A stretch of DNA of 31,254 nt from JAAZNF01 sp964561025. Lineage in GTDB: Bacteria; Myxococcota; B64-G9. The first letter of the stretch is position 1; each line of letters starts with the position of its first letter. The notes below the pieces were generated by a model that was not told the origin of the DNA, did not search any database, and saw only the letters and a program-made list of their open reading frames with translations. Positions 1 to 7,284 of the stretch are shown here, one piece after another. The translations under genes were made by a program, and so were the position numbers. The stretch covers positions 1 to 31,254 of the forward strand of contig CAZLNM010000057.1 of NCBI GenBank assembly GCA_964561025.1. Reading direction: 5' to 3'.

Positions 1-7
1 CAAACCT

Positions 8-22
8 AAGGGGTATCCCCTT
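8..22. repeat. Short perfect hairpin at window start
   Basis: AAGGGG at 8-13 pairs with CCCCTT at 17-22 around a 3-base loop, followed by a pyrimidine-rich run. It could be the terminator of a gene left of the window. It could also be a decayed relative of the AAGGGGG/CCCCCTT palindromes found elsewhere in this window. It lacks a real T-run, so the terminator reading is weak. Confidence 0.4.
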
Positions 23-130
23 TCCTTTCCTGACACAAACTTGGGTACATCACCGGTTCCCTACGAGCGTTGCAGCGAGGACGCGGTCGGTGGCAAAATG
101 AATCTGAGATTAGGGAAAGCCGAGGTTGGG

Positions 131-1738
131 ATGAGAAAAAGGGACATCTGGGTCTTTGTGTTCCTCTGTGTCTTTGCGACGCTGGCCGGTATCTCCTGCA
201 AGGTAGGCAACCAATCTGGCGATGCCCAAGATGGTGACGGCGTGGACGTCCGGGACGGGCGCGACGGCGACGACGGCGCCGACGGCTGGGTGTGCCAACT
301 CTCCGACGAGGACTCGATCTGTCCCATAGGTCTTCGTCCCGGCCGCTGTGGTCTTACTGGCCGGTGCGTCGAGTGCAACCGGGACGAGGAGTGCGGCGCC
401 GGGCGCGAGTGTAGCAACGAAGGCATTTGTGTCGACTTTGTCCCATGTAGCATTTCTTGTCCTGGTTTTTATGATCGCTGTTTGCCTGACGGTCATTGCC
501 GCAAATCCTGCTCCTTTGTCTGGGGTTGCGGCCGGGACGCCTTCTGCAAGGACAACCTGTATTGTGTTCGCGAACGCTGCACACCGGAGGGATGCTGCCC
601 GCCGGGTTGGAAGCCAATCGAGGGGTCGCTGGAGTGCGCGCTCGACGACTGCGGCGCGGTGGGCCTGACGGAGGGCGCCTGCGGCTTTGAGGGCGCTTGC
701 GTGGAGTGCATCCCCGGCCTCGTGGAATGCAAGCGATACGGTTTCAGGTGCAACCTGCAATTCGCAATGTGCGGGATCAGCGATGGACGCACCGGGGGTT
801 GTGGAGGAACACTCCCCCTCACTTGCATCACCTACAGCGAACCTGTCGACTGCCGCCACAACGACCACTGCGTGCGGCGTTGCACCTCGAACATGGACTG
901 CTCCTGGTCCCTCTGCAACTGGGACGGCTTCTGTGAAGAGAAAAGTTGTTACGCAGGACGCTGCGAGCCATCGGGCTGGGTGCCGCTACCCTGGACCTAC
1001 TTCTGTTACTACGATCCCTGCCCCGCCCAGGGGATGGTGACCGGCTGGTGCGGGCTCGTCGACCAGTGCGTCGAGTGCATGGAAGACACGCAGTGTCCCG
1101 AGGGCCGGATCTGCAACCTCCTCGGCCAGTGCGTCCCGGCGCTGTGCGCGACCGACGCCGAATGCGAGGGCGGCCGTCGCTGCGCGCGCGGGCGGTGCAA
1201 GACACCCTGCATCTACGACGAGGAGTGCGGGCCGGAGGAGGTCTGCCAGGGCGCTCCCGGCTTCTGCACCGAGGCGCGCTGCGACGAGAGCGGCTGGTGC
1301 AACCGCTGGGGCTGGGTGCCGATGGACGGCAGCTTGAAATGTCGCTACGCACCCTGCGAAGGGAGAAGCGGCCGCATCCGCGGGGTGTGCGGGGACAAAT
1401 ACCATTGCATCGAGTGCATCGACGACTCCGACTGCCCGCAGGACCCGCCCTCGTATTGCGAAACGGCCGGGTTCTGCACCAGCTACCCGACCTGCGAAGA
1501 CGGCCAGGAGAGCCCCATCGGCAAGATCTGCGTCCTGGGGCGCTGGTATGACAAGTGCGAGGTGGACAACGACTGCAGGTACGGCCTGGGCGAGTGCCGT
1601 CCCATCCCGGACGGCCAGGGCGGGTATTGTTTCTACGAGCGGTGTCGCCGGGACGGCACCTGCCCCGAGGGCTGGGCCCCGGAGTTTACTGGAGTAGAAC
1701 TGGGTTCTGAAGGTATGCGATGCATCCGGGTGCCATGA
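131..1738 (+). CDS. Cys-rich tandem-repeat lipoprotein (535 aa)
   Basis: This is a predicted secreted lipoprotein of unknown function. I chose ATG 131 because it starts a clean signal peptide (MRKRD, then a hydrophobic stretch) that ends in lipobox LAGISC with the lipidated Cys at residue 23; a GAGG-like ribosome site lies just upstream. ATG 98 is in frame but would put a charged tail ahead of the signal. After the lipobox comes an Asp/Gly-rich spacer (about residues 30-52). The rest is extremely Cys-rich and contains a recurring module of roughly 60 residues: a Trp-x-Pro element, paired Cys, then CG and a (V/I)EC element followed by an acidic Cys motif. Full copies lie near residues 150-210, 278-335 and 384-450, with partial copies at about 55-100 and 504-535. 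Such disulfide-rich surface lipoproteins are common in Myxococcota-like bacteria. Its stop overlaps the next small ORF (ATGA). Coding status is near certain; the function is unknown. Confidence 0.85.
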   Translation: MRKRDIWVFVFLCVFATLAGISCKVGNQSGDAQDGDGVDVRDGRDGDDGADGWVCQLSDEDSICPIGLRPGRCGLTGRCVECNRDEECGAGRECSNEGICVDFVPCSISCPGFYDRCLPDGHCRKSCSFVWGCGRDAFCKDNLYCVRERCTPEGCCPPGWKPIEGSLECALDDCGAVGLTEGACGFEGACVECIPGLVECKRYGFRCNLQFAMCGISDGRTGGCGGTLPLTCITYSEPVDCRHNDHCVRRCTSNMDCSWSLCNWDGFCEEKSCYAGRCEPSGWVPLPWTYFCYYDPCPAQGMVTGWCGLVDQCVECMEDTQCPEGRICNLLGQCVPALCATDAECEGGRRCARGRCKTPCIYDEECGPEEVCQGAPGFCTEARCDESGWCNRWGWVPMDGSLKCRYAPCEGRSGRIRGVCGDKYHCIECIDDSDCPQDPPSYCETAGFCTSYPTCEDGQESPIGKICVLGRWYDKCEVDNDCRYGLGECRPIPDGQGGYCFYERCRRDGTCPEGWAPEFTGVELGSEGMRCIRVP

Positions 1739-1899
1739 GGGTACTGGTCAGACTGCTCGACCCGCGGGTCCAACCACCCGGTTTGTCCATCACGAGCCAG
1801 ACGAAGTACTATCGGTTGCAGGTGTACCTCGTATCGCGGACAGTTGCGCGGACGACGGATCTGGCGCTGGCCTGGCGGGCGCCGGGAGCGACGCTGTGA
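1735..1899 (+). CDS. Possible 54-aa small protein coupled to both neighbours
   Basis: This short ORF exactly fills the space between two lipoprotein genes. Its ATG (1735) overlaps the stop of the upstream gene as ATGA, and its TGA (1897-1899) overlaps the ATG of the downstream gene as TGATG. The product begins MRVLVRLLDPRV, is Arg/Leu/Val-rich, has no Cys, no signal peptide and no obvious membrane segment, and ends in WRAPGATL. About 80% of third codon positions are G or C, as expected for real coding in this genome, but with 54 codons this is weak support. No separate ribosome site is visible, so translation would depend on coupling. I recognise no family. It could also be untranslated spacer. 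Confidence 0.4.
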   Translation: MRVLVRLLDPRVQPPGLSITSQTKYYRLQVYLVSRTVARTTDLALAWRAPGATL

Positions 1900-2462
1900 T
1901 GCACTGGATAAAAGGTTGTGCCGTGCTTGGGCTGGTACTTGGCCTTGCGTCCTGTGCCCAAGAGGTGAGGGAGTGCCCGGATGCTGCGTCCGATTTCTCA
2001 CCTGACGAGACATTTCAATGTTGGTATCGAACGTACACGTACGGCAATGCGACGCTTGTCGAGTGTGCAAATGCCTCCTTGTGTGAGCCGACCGGAAATG
2101 GTGACGAAGTAGTTTGTAGCTGCAGCCGTTGTTGGCCGAATGGGTGCAACTGTCCCACGAGGATGGACCCAGGGAACCTCAAGGATGGCATGGCGAGCAT
2201 GTTCGGGTGTCGCTGGGAAAATGAAATCTGCTACCAGGGACCTCCTCCGACGATCCTTCCGTTCGGGGAATGTATCTGCTACGCGGGCTTCTTTTGTTGG
2301 CGCGAGTGCAAGGGTCGCTGGGTGGTGGAGGGAGAGAAGGCCGTATGTTGGGTGGACGGCGCGGACGTGGGGTGCCAGAAGGTGCCAACGCGGGACGAGT
2401 GGGGTCGTGTGGTCCTGTGCCGCTACGGAGTGGTTCCCTGGGATTGGCCGCTTTCGGAGTAG
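1899..2462 (+). CDS. Cys-rich lipoprotein (187 aa)
   Basis: This is a hypothetical secreted lipoprotein. A signal peptide runs to lipobox LASC, with the lipid-attachment Cys about 19 residues from the start. GTG 1896 is directly adjacent and in frame, so the start could be either; GGGAG at 1883-1887 serves both. The mature part has about 17 further Cys in irregular pairs (for example CSCSRC and CNC) and many Trp and Pro, but it lacks the tandem module of the 131-1738 protein. It is the last gene of that short plus-strand group and converges on the ceramidase-like gene. Codon use is more AT-tolerant than in housekeeping genes downstream, which fits a fast-evolving accessory protein. I recognise no family. 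Confidence 0.75.
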   Translation: MHWIKGCAVLGLVLGLASCAQEVRECPDAASDFSPDETFQCWYRTYTYGNATLVECANASLCEPTGNGDEVVCSCSRCWPNGCNCPTRMDPGNLKDGMASMFGCRWENEICYQGPPPTILPFGECICYAGFFCWRECKGRWVVEGEKAVCWVDGADVGCQKVPTRDEWGRVVLCRYGVVPWDWPLSE

Positions 2463-2572
2463 CCCGACAGTCGCAAGCGGCCTGGCCGCGCTGGTTCCCG
2501 GGACCCCGCGATCAGGCGTTCGAGCAAATGAATTGGGTCTTCCTGCAAATGACGGCGAAGGTCGGGCGGGCG

Positions 2573-5539
2573 TCACTCTAGGTTGAAGCTCTGGTTTGCC
2601 ATGCCGTGGTTGCCGAAGGCGTCCTGGACCTCCACCGTCACCAGGTACTGGCCCGCGCCGCGGAAGGCGCCGTGGGCCGCCGAGAAGGCGCTCGCGGGGA
2701 GCGCCACCGTGCGGCGGGTCTCCTCGCCGGTGGAGGAGCGCGAGGAGACGTAGCTTATGTTGGCGTTCACGCTGGAGTTGATCGGGAGGTCGCTGAGCAC
2801 CACCGCGTCGCCGCTCGGTGGCTGGATGGTGACGCGCGCCTTGACCGAGCCGTCGTTCGGGACCGGCCAGGGCAGGTGCGCCGGGACCAGGCCGTTGTGG
2901 CGCAGGAAGCCCGTGGCGCGCAGCTCGGAGAACGCCGAGTGCCCGTCGTCGTTGGTGGGGGCGGGGGGGTAGAACACCGTGGCCGAGACGTTGATGCTGT
3001 CGAGCACGAGGCCGTTCACCAAAAGGCGCGAGGAGGCCGTGACCTCGATGGGCCCGGAGAAGGTCGTGTAGGGCTTTACGCCCTGCGCGTCCTGGTAGCG
3101 GCCCTCGATGCGGATGCGGTAGGTGCCGGGCGCGAAGCTCACGCCTTCCTCCCAGGAGATCTCCCAGGTGTGGTTGTCCTGGTAGTTGCCGCGGTACCAG
3201 GTCATGGTGGTGAGACCGTCGTCGGAGTAGACCTCGCCGGCGCGGTTCTTCACCGGCTCGAAGGCGTCGCCGATCTTCTTCTCCAGCGTCATGCGGGGGA
3301 GATCCACCCCCGGGTGCCCGCCGATCCAGCGCAGGTGCACCATGCCGAAACGCTCCATGGCGGCGGCCGCGTCTTGCACGATCTTGCCCGCGTCGGCGGC
3401 GGGGGTGACGGTGGGCGTCACCGTGTCGTTGATCCAGGCGAACCAGGAGGGCTTGAGGTTGGCGTTGTCCACCGTGCCGCCCTGGGCCATGAAGGGCGCG
3501 AACATCTCCTTCATCTTGCTCGCGTAGTAGTCGGCCTCGGCCCAACCCCAGATCTGCATCGAGGGCTCGTAGCCGCCCTGGAGCCAGCTATCCGCGTCCA
3601 TCAGGTAGAAGTGGTGGTCCTGGCTGTAGCCGAAGGTGGTGGCGTACTCGATGCCGGCCTCCATGAACTTCTGGCAGATGCCGCGGGCGTACTTGCCCAG
3701 CGGCTCGCCGGGGATGCTGACGATGCCCAGGTTGCCGATGCGGGCGATGGAGAAGCGCGCCATCACGAACTGCCGCACCGGCCGGCCGCCCGACAGGGCG
3801 TCGGCGCTGAAGATGCACCCCAGCGCGCCGTCCTGGTATTTGGTGTTGGGGTCGTCGTCCTCCATGCCCACGCACGAGAAGGCGCCGTACTCGTAGTCGT
3901 TGCCCTGCTCGTCGCGGAACACCCCCGGCCCGTAGCCGAGCTCCGCCCGGCCCACCGGCACCCGCCGTACGCCCATGTCCAGCACGACATCGGTGGTGCC
4001 TTTGCCTTCCAGGGATTCGAAGAGGGCGCGGATCTTGGGCCAGGCCTGCGCGCCCACCTCCTGGATCTTGCCCCAGTCGTCGGAGCCCAGAGGGCTGTCG
4101 TCACCGGCGGGGCTCACGTCGCCCGAGGCGCCCGAGATGAAGGCCACCTTCACCGGGTAGCCGGTGAGCTCTTGAAGGTTCTGCTGCGCGATCACCTCCA
4201 CCCCGCCAGGGGCGTCCTGGGAGACGGTGGTGCCGTCGAGGTGGGTGCCATGTAGGGCGAAGTTGACGAGCAGGCCGCGCGGGTGGCCGTCCAGGTCGTC
4301 GATGCGGATGAGCACCAGCGAGTCGTCCATGGGGTTGAAGTCCCCGCCGCGCCGGTCGCGGTGGATCTTGTGCTCGGGATCCATGGCCGGGTTGAGCCCC
4401 CAGGACACCTTGGCCGGACGCAGGTCGGCGATCGCCGCCAGCACCGCGTCGGCGGCGGCCTGGGTGTGGCGCCCGAACATCTCGAAGTTGAAATCCCCGT
4501 GGCCGAACACGCCGATCTTCTTCTCGCGCAGCACGTTCCAGAAGCGCCCCGGGTGCGAGTGGCTGTGGGGCGCGGAGAGGATGATGCGGTCGAGGTAGTT
4601 CGCCTGGATGGCCTGGTGGATGCGCCAGGCGATGTGCGAGGCCAAAAAGTCGTCGCTCCAGCCGATGGGTAGCTTGACGATGGCGATGCGCTTTTGGCCG
4701 TTATCGAAGACGAAGGCCTTCACCCGCGGCCGGTCCCACATCGAGTCGCTGCCGCCCAGGGTGTCGCTGTAGGGGGTCTTCGGCCCCACCCGCGCGCCGT
4801 AGCCGGCCATGCTCACCCCCACCGGGAACGAGAGCGGAACGTCGGCGATGCCCACCCGCAGCGGCTTCTTCTCCGTAAAACCGTGATCCACCGCCGGGGC
4901 GGTGAGGGCGGCCAGCACGTCGGCGGGGTACTTCTCGCACAGCCCGCTGATGCAGCTCGCCTCGGCGGGGCAGTCGGTGTCGTGCAGGCACAGCTTCACG
5001 CAGCGGCGCTCGCAGTAGTCGCAGCGGCCGTCCAGACACTTCCACTCGCCCACGCAGTCGGCGTGCGGGAGAGCGGCGCACTCGGCCTTGGCCGTGCACA
5101 GGCCGTCCATGACGCACTTGCCCTCGCTGCCGTCCACGCGACAGTGCGTGCCGGCGGGGCACTCGGTGTCGGTGGCGCAGGTGTTGTTGCAGGGAAGATC
5201 CAGCGAAAGATCCTCGCGGCACACTCCCTCGACGCAGGGCACGAGCTTTCCGCACTCGGTGACCGGGTTGCACTCGGCGAGGGTGAGGCAGCCCGGGCCG
5301 GGGTTGGCCAGGCAGGCACCGCCGGGCTTACACACGCTGTCTTGCAGGCAGCGCACGCTGGGCTGGCAGCAGCCGCTTATGCAGTCCTGGTTGTTGGGGC
5401 ACTCGTGGTAGTAGCTGCAGGCCTCGCTCTCGCTCGAGCAGTTGCCGCCGTCAGCGCCGCCCCCACCGCCCTTGCAGGCGGCGAAGCAGACGAACGAGAT
5501 GGCGAAAGCGATGCAAGCGGCGGACGAGAACAATCTCAT
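2573..5539 (-). CDS. Neutral ceramidase-like lipoprotein with Cys-rich N-terminus (988 aa)
   Basis: This is probably a secreted, lipid-anchored hydrolase of the neutral/alkaline ceramidase family, zinc enzymes that cleave the amide bond of ceramide. ATG 5539 follows GGAGG at 7-base spacing and starts a signal peptide with lipobox FAAC (Cys22). Residues 34-201 form a Cys-rich region. The family signatures follow: RVGIADV...MAGYG (228-247), SAPHSHSHPG (322-331, zinc His region), NFALHGTH (426-433, second His region), SGASGDVSP (469-477; the Ser before Pro matches the family's nucleophile motif), GEPLG (611-615, Glu ligand region) and a GYSQDHHFYL stretch (637-646) where the family has its Tyr ligand. 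From about 700 to the end it is beta-rich, as in ceramidase C-terminal Ig-like domains, but longer. Typical bacterial ceramidases are about 650-700 residues, so the Cys-rich N-terminus and long C-terminus are additions. Substrate is inferred from family only. It is transcribed alone. Confidence 0.85.
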   Translation of the reverse strand: MRLFSSAACIAFAISFVCFAACKGGGGGADGGNCSSESEACSYYHECPNNQDCISGCCQPSVRCLQDSVCKPGGACLANPGPGCLTLAECNPVTECGKLVPCVEGVCREDLSLDLPCNNTCATDTECPAGTHCRVDGSEGKCVMDGLCTAKAECAALPHADCVGEWKCLDGRCDYCERRCVKLCLHDTDCPAEASCISGLCEKYPADVLAALTAPAVDHGFTEKKPLRVGIADVPLSFPVGVSMAGYGARVGPKTPYSDTLGGSDSMWDRPRVKAFVFDNGQKRIAIVKLPIGWSDDFLASHIAWRIHQAIQANYLDRIILSAPHSHSHPGRFWNVLREKKIGVFGHGDFNFEMFGRHTQAAADAVLAAIADLRPAKVSWGLNPAMDPEHKIHRDRRGGDFNPMDDSLVLIRIDDLDGHPRGLLVNFALHGTHLDGTTVSQDAPGGVEVIAQQNLQELTGYPVKVAFISGASGDVSPAGDDSPLGSDDWGKIQEVGAQAWPKIRALFESLEGKGTTDVVLDMGVRRVPVGRAELGYGPGVFRDEQGNDYEYGAFSCVGMEDDDPNTKYQDGALGCIFSADALSGGRPVRQFVMARFSIARIGNLGIVSIPGEPLGKYARGICQKFMEAGIEYATTFGYSQDHHFYLMDADSWLQGGYEPSMQIWGWAEADYYASKMKEMFAPFMAQGGTVDNANLKPSWFAWINDTVTPTVTPAADAGKIVQDAAAAMERFGMVHLRWIGGHPGVDLPRMTLEKKIGDAFEPVKNRAGEVYSDDGLTTMTWYRGNYQDNHTWEISWEEGVSFAPGTYRIRIEGRYQDAQGVKPYTTFSGPIEVTASSRLLVNGLVLDSINVSATVFYPPAPTNDDGHSAFSELRATGFLRHNGLVPAHLPWPVPNDGSVKARVTIQPPSGDAVVLSDLPINSSVNANISYVSSRSSTGEETRRTVALPASAFSAAHGAFRGAGQYLVTVEVQDAFGNHGMANQSFNLE

Positions 5540-5603
5540 GGAAAAACCTCCGGGTGGGCCGGGATGGCCTTCGGGGGCTATCCTAGCCCCCCCGGGCCCG
5601 GGC

Positions 5604-5717
5604 GGCAAGGGGGTGCGACCCCTGGGACCCCCAAAAAACCGGAAAAACCTTCTGCTAAGGAAAAGCCCGGAGAAAAACCCTGAACATGGCAAGGGGGCAA
5701 GCTCCCTTGGACCCCCA
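5604..5717. repeat. Composite palindromic repeat, B-A-B copy 1 (114 bp)
   Basis: Two copies of a G-run/C-run palindromic module B (GGCAAGGGGG...GGACCCCCA) flank a module A with core CCTTCTGCTAAGGAAAAGCC. The element aligns without gaps to 6915-7028, with about 14 mismatches over 114 positions by eye. The right-hand B can fold with CAAGGG pairing to CCCTTG. It lies upstream of the ceramidase-like gene, outside any gene. Confidence 0.8.
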
Positions 5718-5876
5718 GGGAAAACATCATGGGACAGACTCGGAGGGTTCCCGCCTCCAGGCGCCAGCAGGCCGTTCCCATCTCCTGACAAGCGGTTCCC
5801 AGCTTCTGAAAAATGCAGCAAATTCAACGAAAAGTTAGCAGCAGTTTTTCTCCGGTCTTTCTCTCCGTGTCTCTCT

Positions 5877-5955
5877 GGTTTTCCTTAGAAGAAGGTTTTA
5901 TTCGGGGTCTTCTTTGGATTTGTCTTGGGGGGTTCAAGGGGGGAACCCCCTTGCC
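5877..5955. repeat. Inverted A-B copy of the palindromic repeat
   Basis: This has the same modules in the opposite orientation to the 5604 copy. A diverged A (GGTTTTCCTTAG then AGAAGGTTTT, 5877-5905) is followed by a B palindrome (5925-5955) in which CAAGGGGG pairs with CCCCCTTG around a 3-base loop. There is only one B here. Confidence 0.7.
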
Positions 5956-6016
5956 AGAATCGTCTTTGTTTTGCCTGTCACTTGTTGACCGTTTTTCTTT
6001 GGGTTAGCATGGGCCC

Positions 6017-6877
6017 ATGCTGATCGCCTGTCTCAAGTGCAAGCGGCACGTGGACACCGGCCAGGCCCCGGCCGGCTCCACGGTGAAGTGCGCCTGCGGG
6101 CTCTCCATCCTGGTCCCCGAGGGCCCCTCCACCGCCGGCAAGATGAACTGCCCGGCCTGCGGCGCCCCGGTGGACCCAACCGCGCAGAGGTGCACGTTCT
6201 GTTCGACCGCTCTCGCCACGGTGATCTGCCCGGGGTGCTTCGGCGCGGTGTTCTACGGCGCCAAGCACTGCCTGCACTGCGGCGAGGCCCTCGAGGGGCG
6301 GGTGGTGATCCATGGCGACGAGACCGAGCGCAAGTGCCCGCGTTGCCGCGAGGAGCCGCTGCGGGTGGAGGTGGTGGCCGAGGCGGCCATCGAGCGCTGC
6401 AACCGCTGCGAAGGATTGTGGGTGGACCGCGAGACCGTGGAGCGGCTGGTGAAGCGCCACCGCGAGGACGGTGCGGCCCGGCTGGCGGCCGCCGGCGGGC
6501 AGCTCCAGACCGCGGCGGCCCCGCTCAAGGCGGCGGCCGACGGATACTTGCGCTGCCCGGTGTGCCAGCAGCTCATGTGGCGGCAGAACTTCGGCAAGAT
6601 CTCGGGCGTGCTCATCGACGTGTGCCGCGCCCACGGCACCTGGTTCGATCGCGACGAGCTGCACAGGGTGCTCGAGTTCGTGCGCTCGGGCGGCCTGGAG
6701 CGCTCGGCCCGCAAGACCCGCGATCTCTTGGAGTCGGAGGTCAAGCAGCTCCAGCAGCGGGTGAGCGGCCTCTCGGCGCGCGGGCATACGCTGTTCCCGG
6801 AGAGCCAGGACCGCCTCCAGTCGGGCAACCTGGCGGTAGGCATCGCCGACTGGTTCCTCAACGTCTTCCTCAAGTGA
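6017..6877 (+). CDS. Multi-zinc-ribbon protein with two zf-TFIIB-like domains (286 aa)
   Basis: This is a predicted cytosolic metal-binding protein of unknown role. Five zinc-binding modules are visible: C5-x2-C8 with C25-x-C27; C45-x2-C48 with C59-x2-C62; C71-x2-C74 with C85-x2-C88; C107-x2-C110 with C128-x2-C131; and C180-x2-C183 with C203 and H206. The last two are followed by the short helix (GLWVDRETVERL and GTWFDRDELHRV) typical of the zf-TFIIB family (PF13453). The C-terminal 60 residues include a short coiled-coil-like stretch (ESEVKQLQQRV) and no membrane segment. ATG 6017 has no clear ribosome site. The gene stands alone between two repeat-bearing intergenic regions. zf-TFIIB proteins are widespread and mostly uncharacterised, so no specific function is claimed. 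Confidence 0.85.
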   Translation: MLIACLKCKRHVDTGQAPAGSTVKCACGLSILVPEGPSTAGKMNCPACGAPVDPTAQRCTFCSTALATVICPGCFGAVFYGAKHCLHCGEALEGRVVIHGDETERKCPRCREEPLRVEVVAEAAIERCNRCEGLWVDRETVERLVKRHREDGAARLAAAGGQLQTAAAPLKAAADGYLRCPVCQQLMWRQNFGKISGVLIDVCRAHGTWFDRDELHRVLEFVRSGGLERSARKTRDLLESEVKQLQQRVSGLSARGHTLFPESQDRLQSGNLAVGIADWFLNVFLK

Positions 6878-6914
6878 CCGCTGGCTGCTTACAAAGGGGA
6901 AAAAGAAAAATCAT

Positions 6915-7028
6915 GGCAAGGGGGCACGCCCCCTTGGACCCCCAATAATCAAAAAAAACCTTCTGCTAAGGAAAAGCCCGGGAAAAAACCTTGAACATGG
7001 CAAGGGGGCACGCCCCCTTGGACCCCCA
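6915..7028. repeat. Composite palindromic repeat, B-A-B copy 2 (114 bp)
   Basis: This is the best-preserved copy. Both B modules contain a perfect hairpin in which CAAGGGGG pairs with CCCCCTTG around a 4-base loop, and the A module between them keeps the core CCTTCTGCTAAGGAAAAGCC. It has the same length and module order as 5604-5717. No T-run follows either hairpin, so simple terminator function is unlikely. Confidence 0.85.
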
Positions 7029-7121
7029 AGAAGAAATTCCTGACAGAAAAAAACAGAAGAACCGCAACCAGAAAAAAAAGCGGGGAAAAAATTGCCTACG
7101 AGGAACATCGCCTGGATTGTG

Positions 7122-7236
7122 TCGCCAACAGCCGCGCCTCCGGCCACCCGTTCGCGGCGCGCCAGATGAGTCCTCCACGCAGCGCAGGCGGCTTTGCGCC
7201 GAGCAGTTGGGAGGACTCATCGCCAGAAGCCGCGCC
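7122..7236. repeat. 12-bp inverted repeat nested in 17-bp direct repeats
   Basis: GATGAGTCCTCC (7165-7176) and GGAGGACTCATC (7210-7221) are exact reverse complements 33 bases apart. The loop has its own 5-bp arms, GCGCA and TGCGC. A 17-base sequence starting TCGCCA and ending AGCCGCGCC occurs at 7122-7138 and again at 7220-7236 with two mismatches. The unit could be a structured RNA, a small mobile-element remnant or a recombination site. Nothing decides between these. Confidence 0.65.
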
Positions 7237-7284
7237 CAAGATACTGTTTATAAAAAGTGAGGTACGGTCAGGTGTCGATGTGCC

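Larger units (their letters stand above)
5540..6016. other. Gene-free region rich in palindromic repeats
   Basis: This 477-base divergent intergenic space is visibly AT-richer than the flanking genes. It holds one B-A-B composite repeat (5604-5717) and one inverted A-B copy (5877-5955), described separately. Between them (about 5720-5870) I see no gene and no convincing structure. The promoter of the ceramidase-like gene must lie here but I cannot place it. Upstream of the zinc-ribbon gene, TTGACC at 5985-5990 looks like a -35, but no good -10 follows at standard spacing. Reading frames through the repeats are artefacts. Confidence 0.7.

Noticed and set aside
2606..5683. Long open frames on the plus strand opposite the ceramidase-like gene (2606-4255 and 4694-5683)
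   Set aside because: They are antisense shadows caused by high GC: Ala/Gly/Val/His-rich products with no domain, no ribosome site and no consistent codon pattern. The minus-strand gene has clear family motifs.
5985..6010. Possible promoter (TTGACC then TAGCAT) before the zinc-ribbon gene
   Set aside because: The spacer is only 14 bases, outside the workable range, and other pairings have poor matches.
6911..7147. Minus-strand 78-codon frame across the repeat (contains GGPRGRAPLP twice)
   Set aside because: The frame is made of the B-A-B repeat itself, and the same peptide appears at the other copy. It has no ribosome site. I treat it as a product of repetitive DNA.
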